DNA of 64,000 bases from Humulus lupulus (lineage: Eukaryota; Streptophyta; Magnoliopsida; Rosales; Cannabaceae), in assembly GCF_963169125.1 (NCBI RefSeq), contig NC_084794.1:225863409-225927408 (forward strand), written 5' to 3'. This document shows, one piece after another, positions 11,319-22,526 of this stretch. Position numbers and translations under genes: made by a program. A model generated the notes under the pieces. The model made no database searches and was not told where the DNA came from. It saw only the letters and a list, made by a program, of their open reading frames with translations. Every line of letters starts with the position of its first letter. The stretch's first letter is position 1.

Positions 11319-12105
11319 TATAGCAATTAATAATGATCTTATTATAAGATATTTATTTATTTAAAACTTATATTTTAAGATAAATTTATTTTGAATCAAC
11401 TGATATTTATTTTTGGGATAAATATATTGTCTTAAATATTAATTAAATAAACAAATGAGAAAATTAGTGAAAACCCTAATGTGGTTCACACCACTCACTG
11501 TATTGCTTGAACTTCAAATAATTTGTTTATTAAATTATATATATTTGATTATTTTTTTAAAATATGATTTCAATTAAATAATTAAATTAGTTGTAGCTGA
11601 TCAGTTTTTATTTAAATAAAATAAAAATTAATTAAATTAGTTAATTATCTTTACAAATCTGAAAAAGAAGTGATGCTTTGAAAAAGTTTAAGAAGTTGTT
11701 AATTCTTGGTTATCAGCCTCTCTCAAAGAAAGAAACGATAGAATTTCCTAAACCTTAAATTCTAGAAATTTCTATGGCCTTTCTCTTCTCAATCCTCTTT
11801 TGATCTCATGTGTTGAGTACATCTAGAGAGTCTAAATCAACCTTTGAATCCTACGTGCCCACACACATCCTTGTGTGTTTGAGGATTGGCTTGGAAGGCT
11901 AAGGTGTGAGCTTTCAAAAATGATAGGAAGATCGTTGATTTTACGAAAAGATTCAAGGACATTTGATAGGCTACGAGAGGTAATCTCTATTCTTTTTATG
12001 TGTTATTTAATATATCTATCTATGCATGATCCTGACTGGTATTAATAAATTTTTAAAAGATCCTATTCCGCTGCATATTCTTCTTTTTCTCAATTAATAC
12101 CAACA
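11319..12105 (+). repeat. Copia LTR B, right part
   Basis: It continues the LTR begun at 6079 and ends in CCAACA. It contains the block shared by all copia LTRs here: a CTCATGTGTTGAGTACATC motif at about 11805, then GCCCACACAC and GATAGGAAGATCGTT. It closely matches the minus-strand fragment at 26333-26728. Confidence 0.75.
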
Positions 12106-12327
12106 AATGATGGTAAGTTCTCCAAACAAAATGTTTAATCTTAGGTGAGAGTTTCGAATACCATAAATTAGTCCAGCACTTTTTAGAAGAGGTTGGATCA
12201 GAAGAGGAAGGAGTAGCATTGAAAGATTAGGCTAAGTGGAAAGTTGTCTTAACAATTAAACAACAAGAAGAACTGGGTTGCCAGATTAAGCAGTCTGGTT
12301 GTTTAAGGAAGTATTAGGAATGGTTAG
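12106..12327 (+). other. Short unclassified remnant
   Basis: About 220 bases between a copia LTR end and a gypsy LTR start. It has no usable open frame and I recognise no motif. By position it may be copia internal DNA. Confidence 0.35.
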
Positions 12328-12484
12328 TGTTAATGCCAAAAATTGACCAGAGCCATAGTCAACACTCAAGAGAAAAAGTGAGGTTTACCCTCATTAGCCT
12401 CGGGCAAACCAAGCAACCCAATGTCTTGCCCACGTGAGACCCATGCTCATAGGAGGCCTTAGCAAAAGTGCCCAGAGAGACCTG

Positions 12485-12808
12485 AGGGCCTCGCTATGCA
12501 AGGCTGCCCAACATGCGCAAGTAGCCGCCAAGGCCCCAAGGGCCTCGCTATGCGAGGCTGCCCACCGTGCATGCGTGCCTGCCGAGACTCCTAGGGCCTC
12601 GCTATGCGAGGCTGCCCACCGTGCGCGTGCGCCTACCGAGACTCCTAGGGCCTCGCTATGCGAGGCTGCCCACCATGTGCGCGCGCCTGCTGAGATTCCT
12701 AGGGCCTCACTATGCGAGCCTGCCCACCGTGCGCGTGCGCCTGCCGAGGCTCCTAGGGCCTCGCTATGTGAGGCTGCCCACCGTACGCGTGCATCCGTCC
12801 CGCACCAG
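12485..12808 (+). repeat. 54-bp GC-rich minisatellite, six units, hairpin in most units
   Basis: The motif AGGGCCTCGCTATG recurs at 12485, 12539, 12593, 12647, 12701 and 12755, exactly 54 bases apart, with small substitutions. Most units hold GCCTCGC-TAT-GCGAGGC, a perfect 7-bp stem with a 3-base loop; the first, fifth and sixth units carry single changes in it. The array lies in the presumed U3 part of the LTR. Confidence 0.95.
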
Positions 12809-12811
12809 CAC

Positions 12812-12965
12812 CCACCTAGGCACCAAGGGTCTCGCCTTGTGAGACCCATCCCCGAGCCTCATGAATGCCCAAGTCACGCATGGGTTCTCACCTAGGCACC
12901 AAGGGTCTCGCCTTGTGAGACCCATCCCCAAGCCTCGCACATGCCTATTTCTAAGCCTCGTACCT
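12812..12965 (+). repeat. 77-bp direct repeat, two copies, next to the minisatellite
   Basis: CACCTAGGCACCAAGGGTCT recurs at 12812 and 12889, each followed by CGCCTTGTGAGACCCATCCCC. It is a second, different tandem duplication in the same U3. Confidence 0.85.
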
Positions 12966-13302
12966 GGAAATAGGGCCGAGATAAAAGAAGTATGGTTAGA
13001 CACTTACCAAAATATAAAGAAACCTAAAGAAGATACTTAGGTGAGGGGGACCACTAGGCATGAAATACATGTACGAGCATGAGATGTACAACCTTGAAAA
13101 GAACAAAGGCATGACCCTGACATCTGTGTCTGACAAGTAGTGGTGGTACGAACCCGTACGAAGAGTGGAGGCACTACCTGAGGACCCCTGGCCATGTACT
13201 AGAGTCGACACCACAACGTCCTGCATCACTACCCTGACAGTGTACCTATGTACAATCATGCCCCCCAGGACCACCTTGTATCAGGGGCGATTAGAGCTCA
13301 TC

Positions 13303-13310
13303 TATAAATA
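13303..13310 (+). promoter_or_regulatory. TATA box of the gypsy LTR
   Basis: TATAAATA lies about 220 bases before the LTR end. A transcription start would be expected about 25-35 bases downstream, at or in the poly-G run. Confidence 0.65.
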
Positions 13311-13335
13311 GGCTTCAACTCCTCAAACTAGGGGT

Positions 13336-13359
13336 GGGGGGGGGGGGGGGGGGGGGGGG
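13336..13359 (+). repeat. Poly-G run of 24 bases
   Basis: An uninterrupted run of 24 G follows GGGGT. Such runs can form stacked G-quadruplexes and are also prone to length error in sequencing. Confidence 0.9.
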
Positions 13360-13524
13360 AATTCATTGTATGCGGAGGCTATTAAGCAATATACAATTTT
13401 TACTCCATTGTAGTTCTGCATATTTACTCTTTCAAGTTTTCTCCATCTTCTTCTAAGATATCTTTTGCAAAACAGTCTAAGTTTTCTAACCTTATATCGT
13501 TGACGAGATTTCACCATCAACAAT

Positions 13525-13540
13525 TTGGTGCCGTTGTGGG
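13525..13540 (+). promoter_or_regulatory. Primer-binding site of the gypsy element
   Basis: TTTGGTGCCGTTGTGG begins 3 bases after the LTR. It has the TGGTGCCG form common in plant Tat/Athila-type gypsy elements. The exact tRNA was not determined. Confidence 0.65.
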
Positions 13541-13626
13541 AAGAACAAGCATCAAGCCAACATTCTTTCATCACTTCCAACAAAGAAAGATGCTAAGGCG
13601 TTCAAAACACTTACGACAACTACAAG

Positions 13627-14678
13627 ATGATGAGGTTCATCAGGAAGGAGATGAACGAAGGGCTTCTAGGAAAAACCCTCACCCGTCTAAGTGTGGAGGT
13701 AGATCGAAGGAACCTCTTCCCCCCAAGGGAGGGGAATGAAGCATCGTCCCCGGCTATCTGGCCCGACGGAGGTCATTCAAAGCCGCCAGTGCACCCACAT
13801 CCCTGGCCCACGGTGGCACCATGCTTTGGACACCAAGACCCAAGTCCATTGACGCACAGGCTAGGCAAGAGTCCTAAAGCACACTCGGTGATTTCCAGCT
13901 CAAAGACCCGCTTCTACGGGGACGAGATTCGTGAGTTACACAAAAAGAATCAAAGGCTGGAAACCACGCTAAAAAGCTTGCAGGAGGTTTTAAACGACCT
14001 TCTGCAAGTAAAGTCAAGCATGCCCCTTCCTAAGTGTAAACAGAAAGAGTGTGAAAGAAAGGAAACCACTGTCCCCCTAGACGATGGGAGAACCCGACTT
14101 TCCACCAGCAACACTCCCCAGACAAAGTACCATGAGGGATCTAGGCCGACAAAGTACCCCTAGGAGCAAAGGCGGAGGGGCGACGATGGTCGTAAGGATG
14201 AGGCCGAAGTCACCTCAAAAGAGGTGCCCCCTGGCCTAAGAGAAAAGCCCAATGGGAAGAGGTCAGAAGTAAAAACCACTTGCCTCACAGCTCCCCCGAG
14301 AGACATAACCAAAGCAAGGGTTCAATCTGAGAACCCGCAAGACTCCTCAAGCAAAAAGAGGAGGGAACTAGACATCAAAATGCAAAGCCCTCGAGGCAAG
14401 ATTATCACTGCACTTGGGGGGCACAGATATAACGAAGAATTTGATCATGATTCACCCTTCACAAGGGAGATCCAGGCTGAGCAGATGCCCACCGAATTCA
14501 GAGAGCCTCGCATGACTCCGTACGAGGGTACTACGAACCCAAAGTATCATTTAGATTCCTTCAATAACTTGATGAGATTAAGAGGGATCAAGAACAGAGC
14601 AAAGTGCCATTGCTTTGTTGTTACACTTAAAGGAGTTGCGTACAAGTGGTTCAGGAGGTTAAGGCCAAGAAAAATCAA
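13627..14678 (+). pseudogene. Gypsy gag, interrupted and 3'-truncated
   Basis: One frame runs from 13627 to the break at 14678 with a single TAG at 14161. The N-terminal half is hydrophilic, with a short heptad-like segment (LHKKNQRLETTLKSL). The C-terminal part matches the Retrotrans_gag domain: FTREIQAEQMPTEFREPRM, YEGTTNPKYHLDSFNNLMRL, then YKWFRRLRP. The normal continuation is lost where a second LTR begins. It would have formed the nucleocapsid shell. The lineage (Tat/Athila-like) is inferred from gag style and PBS. Confidence 0.8.
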
Positions 14679-15207
14679 TGTTATATTATTTCATATAATA
14701 TATTATTAGATTAAATAATGTAACAAAATGTGATTTGTCACACCTTGTAACATATTATTGAGAGTCACAAAATTAGACACATGTGTGTGCCCAAATGTGA
14801 CATATTTTGGAGTTACAAAATTAGTTACAAATTTGTAACTCCCAAATATTACCCAATAATGGGTATATTATATGTTACACATTTGAGATTGGATTTCACA
14901 AAGTCATGATGATATATGACTATTGGAGACAAGTTTTTAACTCCCAATAGGTGTTTGGAGGTTACAAAATCATGTGGGAAAGGATTTGGGACGTTTTGGA
15001 ACGATTTGGAAAATGACAATTTTTGTGCTGAAACTAGGCTGTGGCCGCGGGCACTGTCTTTCACTGGCCGCGACCTGGGGGACAAAGGCCAGTGGTCGCG
15101 ACCACTGATGATCCCGGTCGCGACCAGTGATGGCCATTGTAATAGATGTTGTATTTATATAGTCATATGATTATAGTTTACAGTTTATAGTTTATATGTA
15201 TGATTAT
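14679..15207 (+). repeat. LTR 5' end fragment inserted in gag
   Basis: It starts TGTTATATTATTTC exactly where gag homology stops, preceded by ATCAA as a possible 5-bp duplication. The left half is AT-rich with repeated TGTAAC/GTTACA words. A GC-rich block with GGCCGCG and GTCGCGAC palindromes covers about 15045-15125. The complete gypsy element at 15208 interrupts it. The superfamily is uncertain. Confidence 0.55.
15203..15207. repeat. Target-site duplication (left) of the complete gypsy element
   Basis: ATTAT precedes the LTR and is repeated at 25238-25242. Confidence 0.9.
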
Positions 15208-17626
15208 TGTAACGCCCTACTTCCTTAGAGCCGTTACTAAGTGAGTTTAAAAACATGCATTCAACTCGCTAATCGAGGTTTTAGGTCAAAAGTGTAATTA
15301 AATCATAAATAGAGTTATAAACTTTGAAAATAATTCCATTCACTGAAAGTCATAACATGTTTGACATTTGGGGTCCCAAAATACTGTTTAGAAATATTTA
15401 CAACATATAAGTACAAACAAAGTCGACTAGACGACAAAACCTGAGTTTAGTACGATCATTTTCAGAAAAATACCCCTGGCCGAGGTAGCCAGGCAGGCCA
15501 AACATGTACGCGTCGCTTCACGCTCTCCGTACTCATGGTTGGTCGACTTTTCCCTTGCCCTTACCTGCACCACAGATCACCCGTGAGCCGAAGCCCAGCA
15601 AGAAAACCCTCACAAGCAGATAACATATGCATAACAAACACTTAACATTTAACAAGCCATCAATAGACTAAACACATACGACCATGCCGTCCCAGGCGCT
15701 TTACCAGGCCCCGGGTTCGCGGTCCACACCGTGAGGATATCCCAGGTATCCTTTAGGGTCTCACCCTGGTAACTCAAACTCCACGTGCTAAATGTTGCAC
15801 CCGGCCCCTTGCCACACTCGGCCTTCCACCCTATGTGCCTAACAACGTTCCCGGCCCCTTGCCGTTCCCGGGCTTGCCGACCTCGGCCTGTGCCGCTCCC
15901 AGCTCTTGCCGAACATTTACATACTTGCATTCATATCATAATAAAGCATATACTAAACACACAAAAATTCAATCAAAGGGCTACGCCCTGACACACAATC
16001 ATATAGGGCTCTTCCCTGCACACAAGCTATACGGGAACAACTGTTTTCTTACCTTAGATTCCCTAGCTCCGTTCACTTGATCCTCGAGCATGATCCCTCT
16101 TGAGCCCTAGCGTACACCTAGTCACAGCCATAGATCAGAATCATCACCAAACCTCAAGTCCAAAACCTAACCTCGGGACCAATCCAGAGCCCTCGGGAAG
16201 CCCCAATTCCACCAAACGAGGTGGTGGAATCGAACCTCGAACCCCCGGGAAAAAACCCTTGAAAATAACTCAAAAACCCCTTTCTGGAAACAGGGTAGAG
16301 CTACAGTGCTCTAAGGAGAGCGCTACAGCGCTACAAACAGAGCCCAAACTCGTCCCTGGGTACACGGCCTAGTGCTACAGCGCCCAAAGGCTAGCGTTGT
16401 AGCGCTAGTCACAAAACAACAAATGCTGTTTTTTCCTCCTTCGATTTTCCCCGAGCCAAACCTTACCAAAACTTTTCCAAACTTCAACCAAACTTAAAAA
16501 CAAGCTTACCAACATATCCAACTCACCCCAAATGACCTAACCATATAATATTCACTCACATGCACCCTAAAACACCATGGCTGAACTTAGAGCTCAAGAA
16601 CTCAGTAGAACACAACTAAAACCACAGAATTCAAGTGACCAAGTTCTGAATTGCTTACCTCCAACAGAGAAATTCAACCACAGGCTATACTCCACACTTC
16701 CTCAACTTTCACCCTTCAAAAGCTCAACCTTAATTCCCTAAAGTTTCCATCAAAACTTAACTCAGAAAAGCCAATTCAACACCAAAACAAAAAATTGAAG
16801 AATACCTTGAAACTTACCTCAATTTTGTGACTAACTCCTGCTACACCTTTAACTTCATCAGAGATCCTAACCCCAAGCTTAAGCCTAAGCAACCCTGAGT
16901 TAAAGCTCCAAAATTCCCCAAGAGATGGTGAAGGGATGACCCAAACCGACCTAGGAAACACCCTGTTTTTCCTTCCCTTTTCTTTCCTTCTTTTCTTTCT
17001 TTTCTTTCCTTCAGACTTCTATTCCTTTCTACAAGTTCCACTAAGCATAAAGCCTAATATTATCTATCCCTTATAAACCAAATGACCACAATACCCTCCC
17101 ATAAATCATAAGTCTTTTAATCCACCTAGGGGTATTTTGGTCATTTCACCCAATTCCCGCTAATTCCTCGAGTGTCTCTAATATTTACCGCTTACCTCCC
17201 AACTCTTAACTAATCACCAGTTATATTCTCCAATATCAAAATGGACCCGAATATATTCTCTAAATTCCTATTTATACCCCCAGGTTCGCCCCGAGCCAGG
17301 TATAAATCCCCGCTGTGACTTTTTCGCTAACTCTCTCACTAGGATCTTCTCGAATCACAGATCACAAATATATCCACATAATAATGTGGTCTCAACAATT
17401 AATCACATTTATTTACAGATATGCCCTCAACGGCAAAAATTATAATTATGCCCTTTCTAACCTAATCAGGGCTTACATGCATACTAATACACATAGTCAT
17501 GCATCTCAGATATTCAAATAGTCTTATAACATACTTTTAATCATTAAATCACATATAACCCAATTATGCCCTCCCGGCACACTAATCAAGGCCCTTAAGC
17601 CTTAATAGTAAATTTGGGTCGTTACA
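15208..17626 (-). repeat. 3' LTR of the complete gypsy element (2419 bp)
   Basis: Read on the minus strand it starts TGTAACGACCC at 17626 and ends GGGCGTTACA at 15208. It matches 22527-25237 base by base over long stretches but has one copy of a 271-bp segment that is doubled there. A block of GCGCTACAG words lies at about 16300-16405. The frames across it are short and differ between LTR copies, so no gene is called. Confidence 0.95.
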
Positions 17627-17640
17627 ACTATCCCCTCCTT
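17627..17640 (-). promoter_or_regulatory. Polypurine tract of the complete gypsy element
   Basis: AAGGAGGGGATAGT on the minus strand directly precedes the 3' LTR. The same tract, slightly changed, precedes the LTRs at 27007 and 38103. Confidence 0.85.
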
Positions 17641-17661
17641 ACAGATATTTCGTCCTCAAAA

Positions 17662-20600
17662 TTACATGAACAACTCGGGATACCGCTCCCTCATTTCTGA
17701 TTCCAGTTCCCACGTCGCCTCCTCAACTTTGTTGTTCCTCCACAACACTTTCACCAAGGCGATGGTCTTGCTCCGCAAGACTTTATTCTTCTGGTCAAGA
17801 ACCTGAATCGGCTGCTCTTCATAGGACAAATCCTGATCCAGCTCCAAATTTTCATAACTCAGAACGTGTGTTGAATCTGACACATACTTTTGGAGCATGG
17901 ATACACGAAAGACATCATGAACCCCTGATAAAGCTGGAGGCATCACTAGTATGTAAGATACCTCTCCAACCCGTTCCAGAATCTCGAAGGGGCCAACAAA
18001 CCTAGGGCTCATCTTGCCCCGAACACCAAACCGCTTCACTCCCTTCAAAGGTGAAACCCTAAGAAACAAATGATCACCAACCTGAAATTCCACGCTCCTG
18101 CATTTTAGGTTTGAATAACTCTTCTGGCGACTCTAGGAGGCGAGCATTCGCGCTCTAATCTTCTCAATCGCCTCATTGGTTCTCTGAACCTACTCAGAAC
18201 CCAAATAACTCCTCTCACCTGTCTCATCCCCATGGATAGGTGATCTACACTTTCTTCCGTAAAGCATTTCATACGGAGCCACTCCAATGGTCGCCTGATA
18301 ATTGTTGTACGAGAACTCAATCAAAGGAAGATACTTACTCCACGATCCCCCAAAATCTAGCACACAGGCTCGCAACATGTCCTCCAATATCTGAATCGTC
18401 CTCTCAGACTGTCCATCTGTCTGAGGATGATAAGCGGTACTAAGCCGTAACTGTGTGCCCATAGCCTTCTACAGACTCTCCCAAAACTTAGAAGTGAAGG
18501 TGGGGTCCCTGTCGGACACTATCGACCTCGGAGCTCCATGAAGTCGAACAATTTCCTTCACATATAACTCAGCATACTGCTCCACAGTATAAGTCGTCCT
18601 GACAGGCAAAAAGTGGGCGAACTTGGTATACATATCCACAATCACCCACACTGAGTCATGCTGTCCTACGGTCCTCGGCAAACCAGCCATGAAGTCCATG
18701 GTGATATCTTCCCACTTCCATTCTGGAATCCCCAAAGGCTGCAGCAATCCCGCTGGCCTCTGATGCTCAACCTTGACTTGCTGACAAGTTAAGCACTTAG
18801 CCACATAATCCACCACATCCCTCTTCATGCCTGACCACCAGTACAGAGCTCTCAGATCCTGGTACATCTTTGTCGTACCTGGGTGCAAGGAATAGGGAGT
18901 GGTATGCGATTCATCTAAGATCTCCCGCTGGATTTTAGAATCCATCGGAACGCAAATCCGACCCTTGTACTTTAGTAACCCCATCTCTGAGATAGAAAAA
19001 TCCTTAGTCGCTCCGACTAAGACATCCTCTCTGTGACCTCTCAACTGGGAATCTTTCCCCTGCGTATCCTTAATCCTCTCAAAAAGTGTAGACTGAAGGG
19101 TGATGTTGGCCAACCGACCAACCACCAACTCTATACCTGCTCTAGTCATCTCCTCAGCTAGCTTATCAGATATCTGTCTCGAACTAAACAACTGTCCTGG
19201 GCCTTTCTAACTCAATGCATCAGCCACTACATTAGCCCTCCCAGGATGGTATAGGATATCACAATCATAATCCTTAACCAACTCCAGCCACCACCTCTGG
19301 CGCATATTCAGGTCCTTCTAAGTAAAGAAATACTTCAAGCTCTTATGGTCGGTGTATATCTCGCACTTCTCACCATAGAGATAATGTCTCCAAATCTTAA
19401 GTGCGAACACCACTGCTGCCAACTCCAGATCATGCGTGGGATATCTCTGCTCATACTCCTTTAACTGTCTTGATGCATAGGCTATCACCTTACCAGCTTA
19501 CATCAACACACACCCCAAACCCTGTCTAGATGCATCCCAATAAACCACAAACTTTTCATTATTTTTCGGCAAGCTTAACACTGGCGCGGTGATCAATCGC
19601 CGCTTCAACTCCTTGAAACTGTTCTCACATCTGTTTTTCCAGACATACCTTGTCTTCTTCTTTGTCAGTTCTGTCAATGGCGTAGCTATTCTGGAGAACC
19701 CCTCAACGAACTGCCGATAATACCCCGCTAAACCCAAAAAGCTTCTCACTTCAGGAACATTGCTCGGTCTAGGCCAATCTCTGACCGCCTTAATCTTACT
19801 TGGGTCAACCAGAATCCCCTCCTTACTGACGATATGGCCCAGGAATCTAATTTGTGGTAACCAGAACTCACACTTACTGAACTTAGCATATAACTTATGC
19901 TCCCTCAACCGCTGTAGAACCAACCGTAGATGCTGCTCGTGCTCTGTCTCTGACTGAGAGTACACCAAAATGTCGTCGATGAACACAATCAGAAACTTAT
20001 CCAAATAATCCTTGAAAACCCTATTCATCATGTCCATAAAAGCTGCTGGAGCATTGGTTAATGCAAAGGACATAACCAGGAATTCATAGTGTCCATACCT
20101 CGTTCGGAAAGCGGTCTTTGGTATGTCCTCCTCTTTAATCCTTAACTGATGGTAACCTGATTGGAGGTCTATCTTAGAAAACACTGTTCTTCCCTATAAC
20201 TGATCAAATAAATCATCGATCCTAGGCAGTGGATACTTGTTCTTAATGGTTAACTTATTCAGCTCCCTGTAATCAATACACATCCTAAGAGATCCATCTT
20301 TCTTCTTGACGAACAATACTGGAGTACCCCATGGCAAGAAACTCGGTCTAATAAATCCTAAATCAAGTAACTCCTACAACTAAATCTTCAACTCCTTTAA
20401 CTCCGCTAGAGCCATTCTGTAGGGTGTCCTAGATACTGGCTCCGCTCTTGGTACCAACTCTATAACAAAGTCAATCTCCCGCTGCGGCGACAACCCTAGC
20501 AAATCTGCTAGAAACAAATCTGGAAACTCACACACCAATCTAGTCTCACCCGGTCCAACCGACACCGCCCTAGAGGTACCCACAACGCTCGCTAGGAATC

Positions 20601-22191
20601 CCATGCAACCCTCTTGCATCAGGTCCCTAGCCTTCAGTGCTGAAATCATTGGTACTCGCGGTCCACTAACTGTCCCCATAAACACAAAGGGTACCTCCCC
20701 TTCTGGTTCAAAAGTCACCATTCTGCGCTTGCAGTCAATCGTTGCCCCATACTTCGATAACCAATCCATCCCTAGAGTCATATCAAAGTCATCCATCTCT
20801 AACTCAATCAATTTAGAAAACAACTCCCTACCATCTACCTCTACTAGTAAAATTATAATCCATCTCCTAGAGACTACCAGTTCCCCAGTCAGCAATAAAG
20901 TCTGAAAACCCCTAGCATACAACACACTAGGTCTACACAGTTGATCTATCACTCTAGCAGATACAAATGAATGGGTAGCCCCCGAATCAAACAATGCAGT
21001 ATACAAAGAACCAACACTAGAGATCTGACCTGTCACAACTGAGGGGCTAGCCTCCGCCTCAGTCTGAGTCAAAGTAAATACCCTGGCAGGAGCAAGACTG
21101 TCACTCTGCTTCAGCTCCTCTTTCTTGACTTGAGGGCAATCCCTCTTCAGATGATTGGCACTCCCACAGACAAAGCAGGCTCTAATCCTGCACTCACCCT
21201 GGTGTCGTCGTCTACACCGCAGACACACTGGAAATCTTCTCCAGTTGTCACTTCCTCCCTGACGGCCAGTAGAAGCACCCCGTGCCCTCCTATCTGAATT
21301 GGGAGGAACAAAGGAATCTGGGGCCTTCCTCTTCTGCTCACTAGTGCCACCACCCCAACTAGATCCAACAAAAGGTGGCACTGTCCTCCTAGCATCGCGC
21401 CTAATAGCACTTTCCTTCCAGATCTGATCCTCAGCTCCCTCAGCTGTAAGGGTCTTGTCTACAACCTGAGCATAAGTAGTAGCCTCTGGATCCAAGGTGA
21501 TCTTCACATCACAAGCAATCATAACATTTAAACCCCGTATGAACCTGTCCCTTCTTGCCACATCAGTCGACACTAAATCTGGCGCAAACTTCGCCAATCT
21601 ATCAAATCTCAAAGCATACTCAGTCACGGTCAACCGATTCTGAGTTAGGTTAATGAACTCGTCAACCTTCGCAGCTCGAACTGCCACACTGTAATACTTC
21701 TCATTGAATAAGTTTCTGAACTCTTCCCAGGTCATAACTGTTACGTTCCTTCTCTGAACTACCACGTCCCACCATATGCAGGCATCCTCTCTGAACATGT
21801 AGCTAGCACAAGCTACCCTCTCATTTCCCTGAACCCTCATAAAATCCAGAATTGAGGAAATCATATTTATCAGCTGCTCTACCCGCAGTGGGTCTGATCC
21901 ACCTTCAAAGGTGGGAGGATGTTGTTTCCTGAACCTCTCATACAAAGGTTCCCACTTATTCTCCATAACAGACTGAACCAGAACTGGCGCCACAACCTGC
22001 TGAACTGGCAGCCCAGTGACCTGAGGTGAGGCTTGCTGCCTCAGCGGTCGAAGCTCTTCCTCTGTTCGCTGCAGTCTTGCTTCCATCTCGGCAAACATCT
22101 CTTGCCAATTCTGTGGGGTAGGTGGAGGGTCCTGAACCTGGTTGTCATCCTCGGCCCTACTGCCGCGGAGTCTAGATGATTGTCGAGGCAT
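17662..22191 (-). pseudogene. Gypsy gag-pol polyprotein with nine nonsense codons
   Basis: The start is placed at 22191 (MPRQSSRLRG), the usual Tekay gag beginning. Domains on the minus strand: gag helices; CFVCGSANHLKRDCP knuckle at about 21135-21180; protease LFDSGATHSF near 20980 and DMTLGMDWLSKYGATIDC near 20760; RT with [15 protein letters not shown] and catalytic FIDDILVYS near 19970; RNase H near 19330-19570; integrase zinc region ending CLTCQQ near 18780, core MDFMAGLP near 18690 and SDRDPTF near 18510; and a tail VLWRNNKVEEATWELESEMR, the chromodomain-like end. Stops lie at 20380, 20374, 20194, 19498, 19318, 19207, 18469, 18190 and 18133, all in one frame. The domains otherwise look well kept. 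Confidence 0.95.
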
Positions 22192-22510
22192 CTCAACAAA
22201 TATGCATGCAACCAACGACACCGCTCATCAGGCATGATAGCAACATCCAAAACCACCTCCCAAACACATCAGCCATCCACAAACAGTAATTCACATAACA
22301 TACAGATAGCATATAACACAATGGGCCATGCCCTGGCATCATGCATATGTTAACTCATTAATCATGCTCCATATAAATAAGCAGGCAAACAGGGCATTCA
22401 AGCACATATTCAAGCATATTAGTCAATCATACCAACCAACCCTGAGTCGAGCTTGTCACTGACAGCGAGCGTACATGTTCGGTCAATCTCCAGAACCATA
22501 AACCTTGGCT

Positions 22511-22523
22511 CGCTCTGGTACCA
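22511..22523 (-). promoter_or_regulatory. Primer-binding site (initiator-Met tRNA type)
   Basis: TGGTACCAGAGCG on the minus strand starts 3 bases after the 5' LTR. It is one base from TGGTATCAGAGC, the common complement of the plant initiator-Met tRNA 3' end. Confidence 0.85.
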
Positions 22524-22526
22524 AGT

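Larger units (their letters stand above)
12328..13522 (+). repeat. Gypsy 5' LTR (1195 bp)
   Basis: It starts TGTTAATGCC and ends CACCATCAACA, followed by a primer site. GC content is far above the surroundings from 12400 to 12950 because of a 54-bp tandem repeat. A TATA box lies at 13303. The open frames on both strands across the repeat (18-residue periodic peptides) follow from a 54-bp unit divisible by three and are not taken as genes. Confidence 0.8.
12328..14678 (+). mobile_element. Gypsy 5' LTR and truncated gag
   Basis: An LTR with TG/CA termini, a TATA box, a primer-binding site 3 bases downstream and a Retrotrans_gag-type coding region occur in canonical order. The element is cut at 14678 in the gag domain by another LTR beginning TGTTATATTA. 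No pol or 3' LTR of this element is visible in the window. Confidence 0.8.

Noticed and set aside
12485..12808. Regular repeats that could suggest a CRISPR-like array
   Set aside because: The whole 54-base unit repeats and there are no unique spacers. The context is a plant LTR.
12394..13003. Open frames of 79-153 codons on both strands across the GC-rich LTR
   Set aside because: They follow from a 54-bp tandem repeat, give periodic 18-residue peptides in several frames and have no domain. The region lies inside an LTR.
15649..17041. Small frames in the gypsy LTRs (also at 23061-24652)
   Set aside because: They recur in both LTR copies with indels that break them and show no domain or conservation pattern of a protein.
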